Below the pieces are notes generated by a model. It did not search any database and was not told the DNA's origin. It was given only the letters and a program-made list of their open reading frames with translations. A DNA stretch of 64,000 nt from Hyaloscypha bicolor E (lineage: Eukaryota; Ascomycota; Leotiomycetes; Helotiales; Hyaloscyphaceae), in assembly GCF_002865645.1 (NCBI RefSeq), contig NW_020194563.1, positions 392,152 through 456,151 of the forward strand. The letters are read 5' to 3'. Every line of letters begins with the position of its first letter. Positions within the stretch are counted from its first letter, which is position 1. Shown piece by piece: positions 32,101-44,600 of this stretch. A program made the position numbers and the translations under genes.

Positions 32101-33137
32101 CTAATGCTTTAGAGAGAGCGGCCTGGGTTCTCCGTTATTGAACTCCCTAGCTCCTTTAAGAGTAACCCATATTATAACTGCCGAATTATCCACATGCCAT
32201 CCGGTAAAGCTTCCTGCCTGTCCTAGCAGAGCCCACGTCAAGCAATCCTCCAGACCGCACTTTCTTTTCTCTGATATAGCCTTCTTTACCATCTTACTCC
32301 GAATCTCTGCAGTTTTTCCTTCCCTGAGAGCCAGGCATATGGCAGAAAGCAAGTCGAATCTTTTGGCGAAACCAGGGGGAGTAATGCCTTCCGCGGGGTC
32401 GGATATGCTAAGTAGATTTAGCGGTTTTATTACGAGACCACCGCGGGCAGCCTCGAAACTCGTAGCGAGTTCTCTAGCCATTGTTATCCGAGGAGAGACT
32501 ATTGACTGGACCAGGTCCATATACTGAATATTGATCGTATTATTTCCGCCCCCCTTATAAGCATTTAGTATATCTTGCGTAGTCTGAACTGGTCGACTTT
32601 CCTTCCATTCTTCGTCGACTAGAAGAATCAAACCCGGCAACTTTATCTTCTCTAGAAGTTCGACTAGCCCCTTTTGATCCACAAGTGTAAATGTTTTGTT
32701 TGGCCCATGGCATGTGGCTGGAGTTCCCTTGTAGAGGTGCTCTAATCTTTTCAGACCTTTATTTGGTCGATTTGCCCCGGAACTCGACCTGACTAGCTTC
32801 AGGAGGTTGTATCTCGAAGGATCGCCGAAAAGGATCGCCTGTTCGGCGTCGAATGCCTTCCCCCCCCCCCTGCCTTTCCCTTCTCCTCTTCGCCCCGCTG
32901 CCGTTTCAACCTTTTTTTGTCTCGAATCTTCTGCTGTCGATCGGCATCTTGTTCTCTCTTTCTCGCATCCCGCGCCTCTTCCTCTAATCTCTTCCTAAAG
33001 CCGCGCGGTCAGTTTCATACTTCCATTATCTGCGAGACGAGAGCTTACGCATCAGCCTTTTTCCTGGCCCTGTAGTTTGCCTTGCGATCTGTCTCGAACT
33101 TCTTCTTCTCCGATGTCGGCATCTCTTTTCGGGCCAT
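32101..33137 (-). pseudogene. JmjC-domain protein, broken by a G11 tract and RIP-type stops
   Basis: Exon 1 is 33137-33049 (MARKEMPTSEKKKFETDRK, very basic). A 54-bp intron (GTAAGC...TTTAG) ends at 32995. Exon 2 from 32994 continues a Lys/Arg/Glu-rich coiled segment to a run of eleven G on the minus strand (plus 32860-32870). Beyond it the sensible frame (ILFGDPSRYNLLKLV and onward) is out of phase; a run of nine or twelve would restore it. That frame then runs to TAG at 32103-32101 and includes SFTGWHVDNSA, the Fe(II)-binding HxD of JmjC dioxygenases. After the TAG the same frame stays protein-like (VVVLDYLSGEEKF) to a second TAG near 32015, then decays into AT-rich sequence. Both TAGs could be RIP-mutated CAG. 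The family demethylates histone lysines or has related roles; this copy is probably dead. Confidence 0.72.
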
Positions 33138-34014
33138 TTCTTATCAGTGTCAGTGCCTGTGAGTTCCGTGGTGCCTCGTTGTCTAGTATGGATGGATGCT
33201 TCCGTCGTTGTGCTCGTTGAGGGATTTTGTGGGATTTGTTCCTTCTAAATTTCGCGTTTCTGCTGAGATCGTTCTGGCGAGCTCACCACACAACCACGAC
33301 ACCACTCACATCAAATCCGATCCAACCTTGCCGGAGGCCTTCACCGTCAAGCCCTGGCCGCGCCGCCATCCTCCCGCGCACCACAATACAATGGGAAGCA
33401 GCGGGGAGACGCGCATTTCCTCTCATCAATCTCCATCTTCATATTCAATACCTCGAGTCACGGCCAATGATCATCTGCGATAACCTGAAGCCACTGCTAT
33501 AACATGAAGGACTTTTCCTCTCCTTTAAGTTTTAGCATCTGTTCTCTACGATGCCGTCCATATTAGCAGTCGCACAGCCGAATCATAAAAATGAACTCTA
33601 CAATCAAACAGATCAAGTCCTTCCACTGTGTGTGCTTCCCATGGCCGGGGCAATGAACTTGGATAGGTTGTTTGTAATTCAAATAGATACCGCGACCGCG
33701 AAAATCTAAAATCTGAATTTAGCATACCTTTTACTTAATCATACATTACTATCGTTGACCATAATAAATTCAAGGGGTAATCGTTCTCAACACTGCGCCT
33801 ACTCACCGCCGCCCTGTGACTGTCAATGGTATCAGTCCACGGAAGCCATAACGAAATCTATACGTTCACAATAAAGTAGCCCAAATCAATCACCCTTGAA
33901 TTCGGTCAGCAAGAAAAGTCCCTATTTTGTTCTTGTACAGTAGAATTAGTCTACTATTTCCATGAGCTAAAACTTGCCTGTTACGATTACATGCTTTCTG
34001 ATTTCATCGCAATC
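33138..34014. other. Intergenic region
   Basis: No supported gene; the frames at 33196-33502 overlap and lack protein features. It separates the JmjC relic promoter from the start of the box array. Confidence 0.4.
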
Positions 34015-37000
34015 TGAGCATGGCGCATGGTGTACGCTTATAGAGTTCTCGTTTGATGAGTGGATAACGCAATGAGACAGGTTATGCAGTGCGCCAGTCT
34101 CGAAGGCTCTCAGAATATCGAATCGTAATCTGCTTCACCCTCCTCTTAACACTTCAAAAGTTCAATGCCACTCAAGCGTTTCATTGCCCCTACACGTCAT
34201 ATCCAGTCTGTGTTATCCACCTAAGATAGAATTTTGCCGTGGCACTAAGTTATTACTCGTCGACTTTTGATTTGTAACTAAAGTTATCCCGCTAATCCCA
34301 ACCTGCACGTCTACACTCATAGAACACCGAATCAAGACTTGCGCACTTCCTCTATAGTGCCAATTCATTCTAATTACAAGAATGAACATCTCGGTGTCGT
34401 AGCTTGGCGCGCAAATTCCTTAAACCCGAGTAATCGCTGTTTCGCGAAACCCACCCAACGTATATTATAGCCTTTTTCTTGTACTATCATAGATTTAGCT
34501 CTAAATATTTATCTCAATCGACAATAGCTTATACAAAGGACACGTTCTCTAGAAAATAAAAACAGTTTCTATTAATTACCGTGGAGAAATTTTAATAACT
34601 ACTTTATAACGGCGTACTATTTTTATTCTAAACCAAGAGCATGAGATTCGCGCAGCATCTCATATATGCAATACCGTTTTCTGTAATATATAGGGTGTTT
34701 TTAATTAACTAGATCTATGCGCTAATCTGAATTCTTTCCAATTTTAAGTAATATCAAAAACTACGAGTACTATATCAACTCTATCTATAATCTATAGTTT
34801 ACAATTATATATTCTCCCAAATATGTCACCGCAGCTCAAAAGACGTCAATTATCATATTCTGAGAAGTAAGTAATACGAACTATGCATTCTTCGCGTCTA
34901 ATTCCAGGCTATATTACTTAATGCAAACCACTATAGTTTTCCGTTATTTGATCATATTTAGAGACCGGCGCATTGAGCTGTTACGTGACACTGGCTCCCG
35001 AAGCCCAAGAAGCACTTTGGATATAGGTAGAGCGTGCGCTTGTCTAAACTTAAGTGTTTTGTCTCTTAGCTATGGCTCGCGCAATACAAACACTCCCGAC
35101 GTGATTCCCATCCATTTAAAGACCAGCGCATTGAGAAATTCAAACTAAAAGCTTTTGAGTATATGTACTACAGTTTCTACAAAATAAGAACGTGCGCCAG
35201 TCCCGCGTGGGCCGTGAAATTTTCATCAGCCCATACATTACCAGCCTCGTCCTATATATTCCCATCGATCCAGACATCCGCGCATCATAAAATTCAAACG
35301 TTCGATTACCCAAACTCCCAGATACACATTCCAGATACTCGGAACATGCGCCGGTCTCTTACTCGCGTTTACCATTCCGCAGCACTTAACCCAATTAATG
35401 ATCACCTGAAATTTCTCTTGACCCAGAGACCCGCGCATTATAAAATTCAGACAACTAATCATTCAAACTCGCAGGTATGTATTCCGGCTATTAGGGACAT
35501 GCGCTAGTCTCTTGCTCGCGTTAACTATTTCGCAGCATATGACTCAAGAAACTACCACCCAGAATTTCCATTAATCCAGAGACCGGCGCATTACGCAATT
35601 TTATCATTCCACCTTCCAAACTCCTGGCTATCTTCGACATATACTAGGAACTTGCGCTAATTCTTGGTCGTTGAATAATATTCATCAGACGGATCTTCAT
35701 TTGTCCCTACCCCAAATTTATATTAATCTACGGCTCCTCGCATCGTGAAACCCCATTATTTTACCCTCTAAGACCCTGGTTGTATATTATGCAAGCTGAA
35801 AACGTGCGCTCGTCTCTTATTCGTTGTAGAGTATTTCGCACCGTAGAGCGCTGCTTACACTTGCCTGAAATTCCTACTGATCTAGAGACAGGCGCATCGT
35901 AAGAAGCTGTCGGCTGATCACCCAACCCCTTATTCATGTATTTAAAATGCTGGTAACGTGCGCCGGTTTCTCGTTGCACTGATAGTACTCGGTCATCTGG
36001 CGGCGCTGCAGATTTGATGACATATATTTCCACCCCTTCCACGCATCCGCGCATTGAAATATGGCAAGACCGTAATTGCCGTGATCCCGGCAATCAGCCA
36101 TCAGTGCGAGAGGGCGCGCAAGTGCAGCATTGTTAGCTTTTTGCCTCTCATTGCAAGCAATAGCACCCACGAACATTTCTTTGTATTTCTATCGAACGCA
36201 AGCCTCGCGCATCGAGATATCCCATTAAATAAACTATTACTATCTATGGTATCGGTCATTTTACTGGGAGCATGCGCTAGTTTAATATTGCTGACTTTTT
36301 GCGTCTTGGTCTACGCTGTGATATATACGATTTCTTTTACATTTCTATCCAATGCGAGCCTCGCGCATTGAGTTCTCTCGTTAAATGAACTATTACTATC
36401 CATTATATCGGCCGTTTTAATAAGAGCATGCGCTGGTTTAATATTAATAGCTTTTTGTGTCTTGTTTCATACTATTGCATTTACGAACATTTCTTTATAT
36501 TTCTGTTAAATGCGGGCCCCGTGCGTCAAAATATCTAATCAAATGCTTCTTTATTATCTATAATATTGGCCAGTTCATTGGAGGCATGCGCTAGCCTAAT
36601 GTTATTAGCCTTTTTATTTCCTAATGTAATAACAAGCATATATTAATACTTTTTTATATTTTTATTTACTACGAGCCCCGCGCATTGTAATATCCCGCTA
36701 TATTTACTATTGCTATCTAATATGCAGACCTTTCTCCATGAGAGCATGCGCCGGTCTCTCGTAACCCACTAGTCTACATATATGGGTTTATAGCAACCAA
36801 TCTTCACTCAGGCATTCCAATCAAATACAAGACCTGCCCACCGAGATACTTGTTGAAAAAGATATGCAAGCCCAAATTACAGTTTCCATATACTAAGAGC
36901 GTGGGCCAGTCCGCTTTACCTTACTGCTCTACCTTAATCTGCCCTTACCCACCCACCACCATCGTTCAAATTCCCAGCGACCACGACATCCGCGCATTTG

Positions 37001-38950
37001 AAAATTTCACTGGATAAACCTTTGCTATATGAATTATATATACGCACAGCGAGAAGGTGCGCCTGGCAGTTGTTGTCAATTTCCGTATATAGCTATTATA
37101 GTACCCGTTATACTTCATTTGCCGATTATATAATAGGTTAGCATTTGCGCATTGAGATATTTTATTATAAGAATGCTTGAGTCATAAGCTATACTCACGC
37201 ATAGGGAGAAAGTGCGCTGGTTAGTTATTCGATCGATTTCCTTATATGTCAGTTATAGTACCCGTTATACTTCACTTGCCAATTATATAATAGGTTAGCA
37301 TTTGCGCATTAAGATATATTATTATAAGAATGCTTGAGTTATAAGCTATATTCAGGTATAGGGAGAAAGTGCGCTGGTTAGTTATTCGATCGATTTTTGT
37401 ATATAGCTGTTTTAGTACCAATTATACTTCACTTGCCGATTTCACAATGCATTGGGATTTTCGCATTGAAATATTTTAATGCAAGAATGCTTAAGCTATA
37501 AGATATACTTATATATAAAGAGAAGGTGCGCCAGTGAGTTATCATTGATTTTTGTATATAGCTATTTTAGTACCCGCCACACTTCACTTGCCGATTCTAT
37601 AATGTATTGGCATTTGCGCATTAAAATATTTTAAAGCAAGAATACTTAAGCTATAAGCTATACTCATATATAAAGAGAAGGTGCGCTAGTGAGTTATTAC
37701 CGATTTTTGTATATAGCTATTTTAGTACCCGCCATACTTCACTTGCCGATTTTATAATGCATTGGCATTTGCGCATTAAAATATTTTAATGCAAGAATGC
37801 TTAAGCTATAAGCTATACATATGTATAAATAGAAGGTGCGCTAGTGAGTTATTATTGATTTTTATACATAGCTATTTTAGTACTTATTATATTGTATTTA
37901 CCGATTTTATAATGCATTGGGATTTGCGTATTAAGATGTTTTAATATAAGAATACTTAGGTCATAAGCTATACTCACGTATAGGGAGAAGGTGCGCTGGC
38001 TTGCCGTTATTGGCTTCCTCATATATATATATATATGTATATATTATAATATACGCTATACCTTACCTGCCGATTTAATAGCGCGGCGAGATCCGCACCT
38101 TGCGAACTTTTATTCCATAAACCCTTGCTTAATAAGCCATCCCTATACGTAGCGAGAAGGTGCGCTGGCTTGCCGCTATCGACTTATTTATATATATATT
38201 ATAACACACACCACACTTCACTTGCCGATTTAGCAGCGCTGCGACATTAGCGCATTGCAAATTTCCCTCCCACAAACCCTTGCTTGATAAGCTATACTGA
38301 CGCATATGGAGAAGGTGCGTCGGCTTACCGTTATCAAATTTTTTAAGTACACGCTACCATGCGTACTATGCAACACTTGCTAATTTAATAACTCCCCGAC
38401 ATTTGCGCATTGGCATATTCCACTATTGAAACTCTTACATTATGAGCTATATTCAGTTATAAGGATGGCGTGCGCTAGTCCCTCGCTTACAACTTTCCCA
38501 ACTAGCCGTGTAAGGTACGCCATACCACACATTGCTATTCAACTGGATTTTCACACCCGCGCATGTCTATCTTTTATTACGTGATCCAGTACCCCTTAAA
38601 AAACATTTGCTACATAACGGGAAGGTGCGCTAGTCAGTGGTTGATGATTTTCCCAACTATATTATTACTCACGCCACACTTCACTTGTTCGTCTCGCGGG
38701 ACTTTGAAGTCCGCGCATTGTAAAACCTCTTTAGAACAAGTCTTTAATGTCTAAAGAGTCATTAGAATATAGTGGGAGGGTGCGCTAGCCCATCGTTGAT
38801 AACTTCCCCCAATCTATATTCTATTGCATATTATCCCCACTAGTGTATTTCAGCGGGGTTTGAGACCCGCCATCGAACCGTCCTCACAGATTCCTTATTA
38901 ATACCCACCGTATAATCTTTTTAAAGTGGGGGAGGGGGGGTGCGCCAGAA
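34015..38950 (+). repeat. GCGCAT-box array, block A (about 32 periods of 153-160 bp)
   Basis: A short GC-cored box alternates in direct (GACCNGCGCATTNA, later TTTGCGCATT) and inverted (GTGCGCYAGTCTC) orientation. Inverted-box TGCGC starts fall at 35035, 35193, 35347, 35500, 35653, 35805, 35959, about 36115, 36273, 36429, 36587, 36747, about 36902, 37058, 37213, 37370, 37527, 37682, 37837, 37992, 38161, 38316, 38471, 38626, 38781 and 38941: steps of 152-160 with one of 169. Direct boxes lie about 67 bp before each inverted box. Sequence between boxes is AT-rich and mostly diverged left of 37 kb; at 37.0-38.3 kb whole units are similar (ACTTGCCGATT and ATTTTAGTACC recur). Recognisable start is at about 34020-34091. 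No coding content. Confidence 0.88.
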
Positions 38951-41679
38951 CGCTCTTAATCATCTTTCCTGTCCAAGCACTCTTGCAGATGCTGCCGCTT
39001 GCCCTTTGATTTTAGGAGTTTACGAGCCTCGCACGTAGAGAGACTAAAACATCTGATTCATAATAATTCAGAATACGCATCTCATTTGGCTAGAACACGC
39101 TCCAATCTAGACTCAGTCGCAGAGATGTGCTAGAAATTCCCACTCTAATATCAGCAGCTTGAAGACTCCCCGATATTTTGACCTTACTTCTTGAATCTCT
39201 AACAGATGACCATATGACAATAGCCGATCCGCAAAAAAGAATTGAGGAGTTCTTTGTTCTGTCCACTCAAAGGGAAACGCCACCCCATTCCAAGCGATGC
39301 AAACAATCCCCAGGCCTCATAATCGAGTGAAATAGATTGAAATCGCTCGTCCATCGACCTCCAGCATCAATTCCCCCCTCTTGAAATAAACTGCTGGGTG
39401 ATCGCTTGCGACAGGCCAAAATCAAGGCCACAGACGTCTTGGGTCACATACTGGTGTGTTTTCACTGTGATACCCTCGAAAACGACGTCTGTACGAAATC
39501 CAAACCTTGAGAAGTAAGGTCTCCAATTGAAGAGTACACTCTCCTTTCACGGCAGCTGGGCAACGGCTTTCTCCTCAGTTTAAAATGAGGCTAACTCTAC
39601 TCATAGACACCTGACGGAATTTCATACTTGAATAGATTAAAGACTAGGAGATTAGCGATTAAACTGTCTTAACTCTCGGAAATACAACAGGCATCCTCAA
39701 AGTCTTCAATTATCTAACCTCGAAGCAATTTAAAAAGGAGCGCGGGCATTAACACCCTCGCATCGACTTCACCTCATTCCCGAACGAAATCCATTGGAAG
39801 TAATTACAGCCCCCCACCAACTTCAATTTTGTTCTAACCCTTGGGTCATTCAACCCCTCACACTGATTCAATCCTCAATAGACAGAATCCCATCTTTCAA
39901 GGCCAGCCCTCCACCTCGATACTTCACAGGCCCATTTGCTGCATTTATGAAATCCACGAATCTGCCATTTCAATCACAATAAGATGCACCCAACTCCTCA
40001 ATAAGATAGTTTGGCTCTATTTCTGTTATGATTTAGTAGTCAAGTATAAGTTATAAGCAGCCAATAATAAGGGAAAATCTCATATAGTCGACGGAGACGT
40101 AAGTGGCACGTTTACTGTAATGCTAATTAGCATCTTGTGGCCTTAGAGAGTCCTTGTTCATAATAGATCCTGCCAGTCCGTCGTTTGCCGCGGCGTTCTC
40201 TCATGTTTTAATCTCAGAGCCTGCATCACCGTCACTACCTGCCAAGTTCTCCGCGAGTGGATTGTAGTCTCTAGCAAAGTCACGGACGTTAGCTGTACCA
40301 AGCGGACAGCTGCATGCAATGATCCAGGTAGCGCAGACATACTTGCATTGATTCATAGCTGGCTAGTGAGCGTCGGAACCGCATAATGCCCTGAGCATTC
40401 ATAACCATACAGTAAGGATTTATGGCTGTCTAGGCTATACGTGGGTTTGGTTCCTTGCCCTCAATGAATTCTCCTCTCGTGTAGACCAGAAGTCTAGCTG
40501 TGACAGCGAGGGTGTATTTAGGCACAAAATATTAGATAAATCGGGAATAGTTAACGAACGTTTTGCCATCGTCGGGCTTCGATTTCTTGTATTTTTAAAA
40601 TCGAGGAATGGCCTAAATGAGTGCATACTAAAGTTATAGATGCAGTGTAGTTGCTTGGCCTATCAAATATCAAGTCCTTACTAGATGTTCTAGCCGAATT
40701 GTTTGTTTAAAATTTGAAAGATCTGTGGAAGTTTCATTATTAATTAAAAGGAATCGAAGAGGCTTATAGAGGTCTAATAAAGTCTTTGGGTACAACTATC
40801 GAGCGCAAGCAGGTATTATTAAGGAAAGAGTTATGAGAACGTTTCCCTATTATTTTGATCTTAGCCTACTAAACAACGAACGCTCGAAGAGTGTAGTTCT
40901 CAATGTGGTATATTGGAGAGAACCGCGTCATGAGGGCATGTACCACAGACCTTGACATTATAGCGGCTAAAACCTCAATACCCGGGGCTCCATTTGGGAT
41001 GGCCAAGCCTAAAGTGGTGGAAGGCCTTGAACAAAACGTGGCAGCCAGCGTACCGCTCTTGGCTGTGTAGGGTTGATAATTTGGGAGTAGTTCCGGGAAG
41101 ATGGAAATTTCGAGAATCTGTTGAGACGGAGACAGGGACATACTAAAGTCCACTATACGTATTTTATGAATGTTTTAATTTACATTTTCAATCGCCTAAT
41201 AATGGATATAACGTCGGCGTATGCGCACTTACCCCCCCTCTGGGTTATTACCAAAATCGAATATTGAAATTTAGATCGGAAAATTGTAAGATAATAACTT
41301 CACATTCTGTTCCTTAGGACAATTTTAATACGATTTCTATATAGCTTTATAGAGATGCTGCGAATATATATTTAAGGTTGCGGGAACGGACGCGCCTACA
41401 CACTATATAGCGGGATAAAGCTAATCGACTTTATAATCGTGGCGAGATATTCTTTATATTAAAGAGAAATACGAGTTCAGATAAACACTTGACAGGATAT
41501 CGAAGAAGTTCATTCTCTCTTCTTTCTATGAAGTATTAAGCACAGATACATTTATTAGCGATTTATCTGTATATGCATTACGTTTTCAGTCCTGATTAGC
41601 CCACAGTGAAGCGCGCTTGGCGAAGTTTCTCACACTCGAGGCTGTGTCTAAAACCGAAGCACTCGATCTGCATGTCTCA
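38951..41679. other. Spacer between box-array blocks
   Basis: No clear box phase survives; isolated weak matches (about 39124, 41219, 41611) may be decayed copies. Open frames (39794-40056, 40869-41153) are short and without recognisable features. GC content is somewhat higher at 39000-39600. No gene can be supported. Confidence 0.4.
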
Positions 41680-44600
41680 GAATCGCGCATTTGATGAGAT
41701 TGCAATTTATATAATACAGGAAATCCAAATAAAATCTGTAATTGCTCCAAGAATTAGCAAAGACAAGGAAGCCAGTATATAAAGCATAAATAGCAGGACT
41801 GGCCTAAGAACTTGCATTTGAGAATAAAGAATAATATCTGCAACGGTTCGAGCATAGGGATATAAATATCAATAGTATCCGAGTACCAAGAACCTTCACT
41901 CTAAGTTTGCTCCACAACAGCGGACTTGCGCATCCACTCCTCTCAAAGGAAGATTCTTTTAACCCCAAAACCCCATTTTTGAGTGTGTGGCCGATGCGCG
42001 CGTCTCGCATCCGAAATTTGAAGGCTAGAATAACCAACCCAACACTTGATGACTACAAAAGAACCAGGCTCTTGCGCATTAATCTCCCTTACAGAATCTT
42101 CTGCGAGGATTCAGTAAAGGACCTGGTAATACTAATTCGATGTCCGAGTCTCATTTCAGAGCTGTATTATATTCCTTTTATCAACTACTAGCGAGACCTC
42201 CACTCACTAATTATACGCGAACCAGAGACTTGCGCATCTATTCCTTTTACAGAATAAACAATTAGTATAAAGGGCAACACTTAATAACACTTATTCGATG
42301 CGGTTGTCTCATTTAAGATCTATACCCACCTTTCAATTAACTGCTAGCGGACCCTTCACTTATTAATTATACGAGAACTAGAGACTTGCGCACCTATTCC
42401 TTTTAAAGAATGAACAATTAGTATAAGGGGCGTCACTTAATAACATTTATTTAATGCGCGAGTCTTATTTTATAACTATATTATATATCTTTTACTAATT
42501 ACTAGCAAGACCTTTACTTATTAATTATACGAGAACTAGAGACTTGCGCACCTATTCCTCTTATAAAATGAATAATTAATATAAGGGGCGTCACTTAATA
42601 ATATTTATTCGATGCGCGAGTCAAAAATAAGGAAACTGTTATTCTCAGCTACTAGCGATATACACGTTATATTCGTTGAGTATTACGCAACAAATATAGA
42701 CTTGCGCATCGATTCCTCTTGCAGAATGCATAAGTAACTTCTATTCTACTGCTTTATGGCCCCAATTTCGTGCTCAAGTCTGGTTCGAAGCCAGATTCTT
42801 TCTCTGATTGCTACTAGCACAAACCTTACTTTATCCCCCGTATATACAACAACTAGATACTGGCGCATCGATTCCTCTGGCAGAATGCATAAGTGACTTG
42901 TATTTTACTATTATATGGCCCCCATTTCGTGCGCAAGTCTCATTCAAAGGCAGATTCGTTCTCTGATTACTACTAGTACAAACCTTATTTCATTCCCCGA
43001 ATATGAAATACCCAGAGACTAGCGCATTGATTTCTCTTGCAAAATGCATAAATGACTTGTAGTCTATTGCTACATAGTCCTCGTTTCGTGCGCAAGTCTC
43101 ATTTAAAGGCGGATTCGTTCTCCGATTGCTACCCGTATAAGGCTTACTTTATTTCCGGAGTATATAATAACCGGAGCCCAGCGCATCGATTCCTATTAAA
43201 TGACGAATGACTGACCCTTTTTATACCTAATTCCAATACCTGTTTAGTGCGCTAGTTTATTATAGGAATAGAGGATATTGCAGCGGACTGTGTATTATAT
43301 TCTATTTCATCCACGCCCATATCAGAAGAAGAGAGTAGCGCATCGATTCCTCTTACCGAATGCTTTGCCAGCTTATTAAGAGTCCCCGTTAGGCATCTAA
43401 ACAATGCGCGAGTCTCGGGTAGTAATACCAAAATCCCGTTTTACATTCCTATGGACTTTTACTCCACTTCTCAAATCCCCGACAACCAGAGCCTAGCGCA
43501 TTAATTCATCTTACAGAACATATTATTCATTTGTTATAAGTGTCTTCATAACACACATTTAATGCGCGGGCCTCATATAATATCAGGGAAGTGCCTTGTT
43601 CCTCAGTAAAAGACTTCACTTCATTTACCAATTGCTCACGAAGTCCAGACTAGCGCATTGATTCCTTATATTGACTATATTCCATTATTAGTTAAAGTCA
43701 TTTGGAGGCGTTCTTTCAATGCGCGGGTCTCCAACAAAATCGGGAGGCGTGCCACTACTCACGACCCCCACGAGGAGCAGCCCCCACAATATTACCCAAC
43801 CCTTGTAATTGCTCTCCTATCTCATTAATCTAAATGTATATCCCAGTCTATTTCAATGTCCCATGCCACATCTCAGACCATCAAACCCTCCTTTTCTTAC
43901 TCGAGAGCCATCTTTGACTATAACACCTATGCTGCCCAAACCCTGCAATTATGCATGAACCCTTGACTTGCGCATCGATTACTTTTAGGATCAACTCCTC
44001 TTAGACACTGTGAGCAGTTATATCGTATTCATTAAATGCGCCAATATCGGAAACACCCATTATAATTCCACTCTCTCATGGTATAAAATCGTTTACTTAC
44101 ACCTATAATTCATCGAAGAACATTAGATATACTCAATCCCTAATATCGTAAACCTTTTTTGATCAGCATTCCTATCTCCATAACATTTTTAAGGTCCAAA
44201 AGTGGGTAGTTTGCCGCTGAATAAAGAATGAGTTTTGCTCTTATATAGCACCACACAATTCATTATTATTCAGTGCTAGTAGATCTGCGCATAAATCCCT
44301 CTTATAAAACCTTTCTTTGGACTATTATTAAGAGATTTGTTACTATAGTTCAATGCGGTATTCTCAAATGAATATTTCAAAGGTCCCATTCGTCCCACGT
44401 GGCAAACCCTACCCTTCCCGTATTTATACCACTCTCCGAGATTAGCGCATCAATCCCATCAATCCCTCTTGCAAAACCTTTCTTTAGAGTATTGTTAAGC
44501 GATCTGTTACCATAATCTAATGCGCAAGTCTCAAATGAATATTTCAAAGGTCCCATTCGTCCCACGTGGCAAACCCTACCCTTCCCGTATTTATACCACT

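Noticed and set aside
38010..38045. AT microsatellite near 38.02 kb as a separate element
   Set aside because: It is a short TATATA run inside one array unit and explains only that unit's longer step (169 bp).
42769..42790. GGTTCGAAGCC, a perfect RNA polymerase III B-box, inside one array unit
   Set aside because: It occurs in only one unit of block B and no matching A-box is present at tRNA distance; neighbouring units lack it, so chance is the simplest view.
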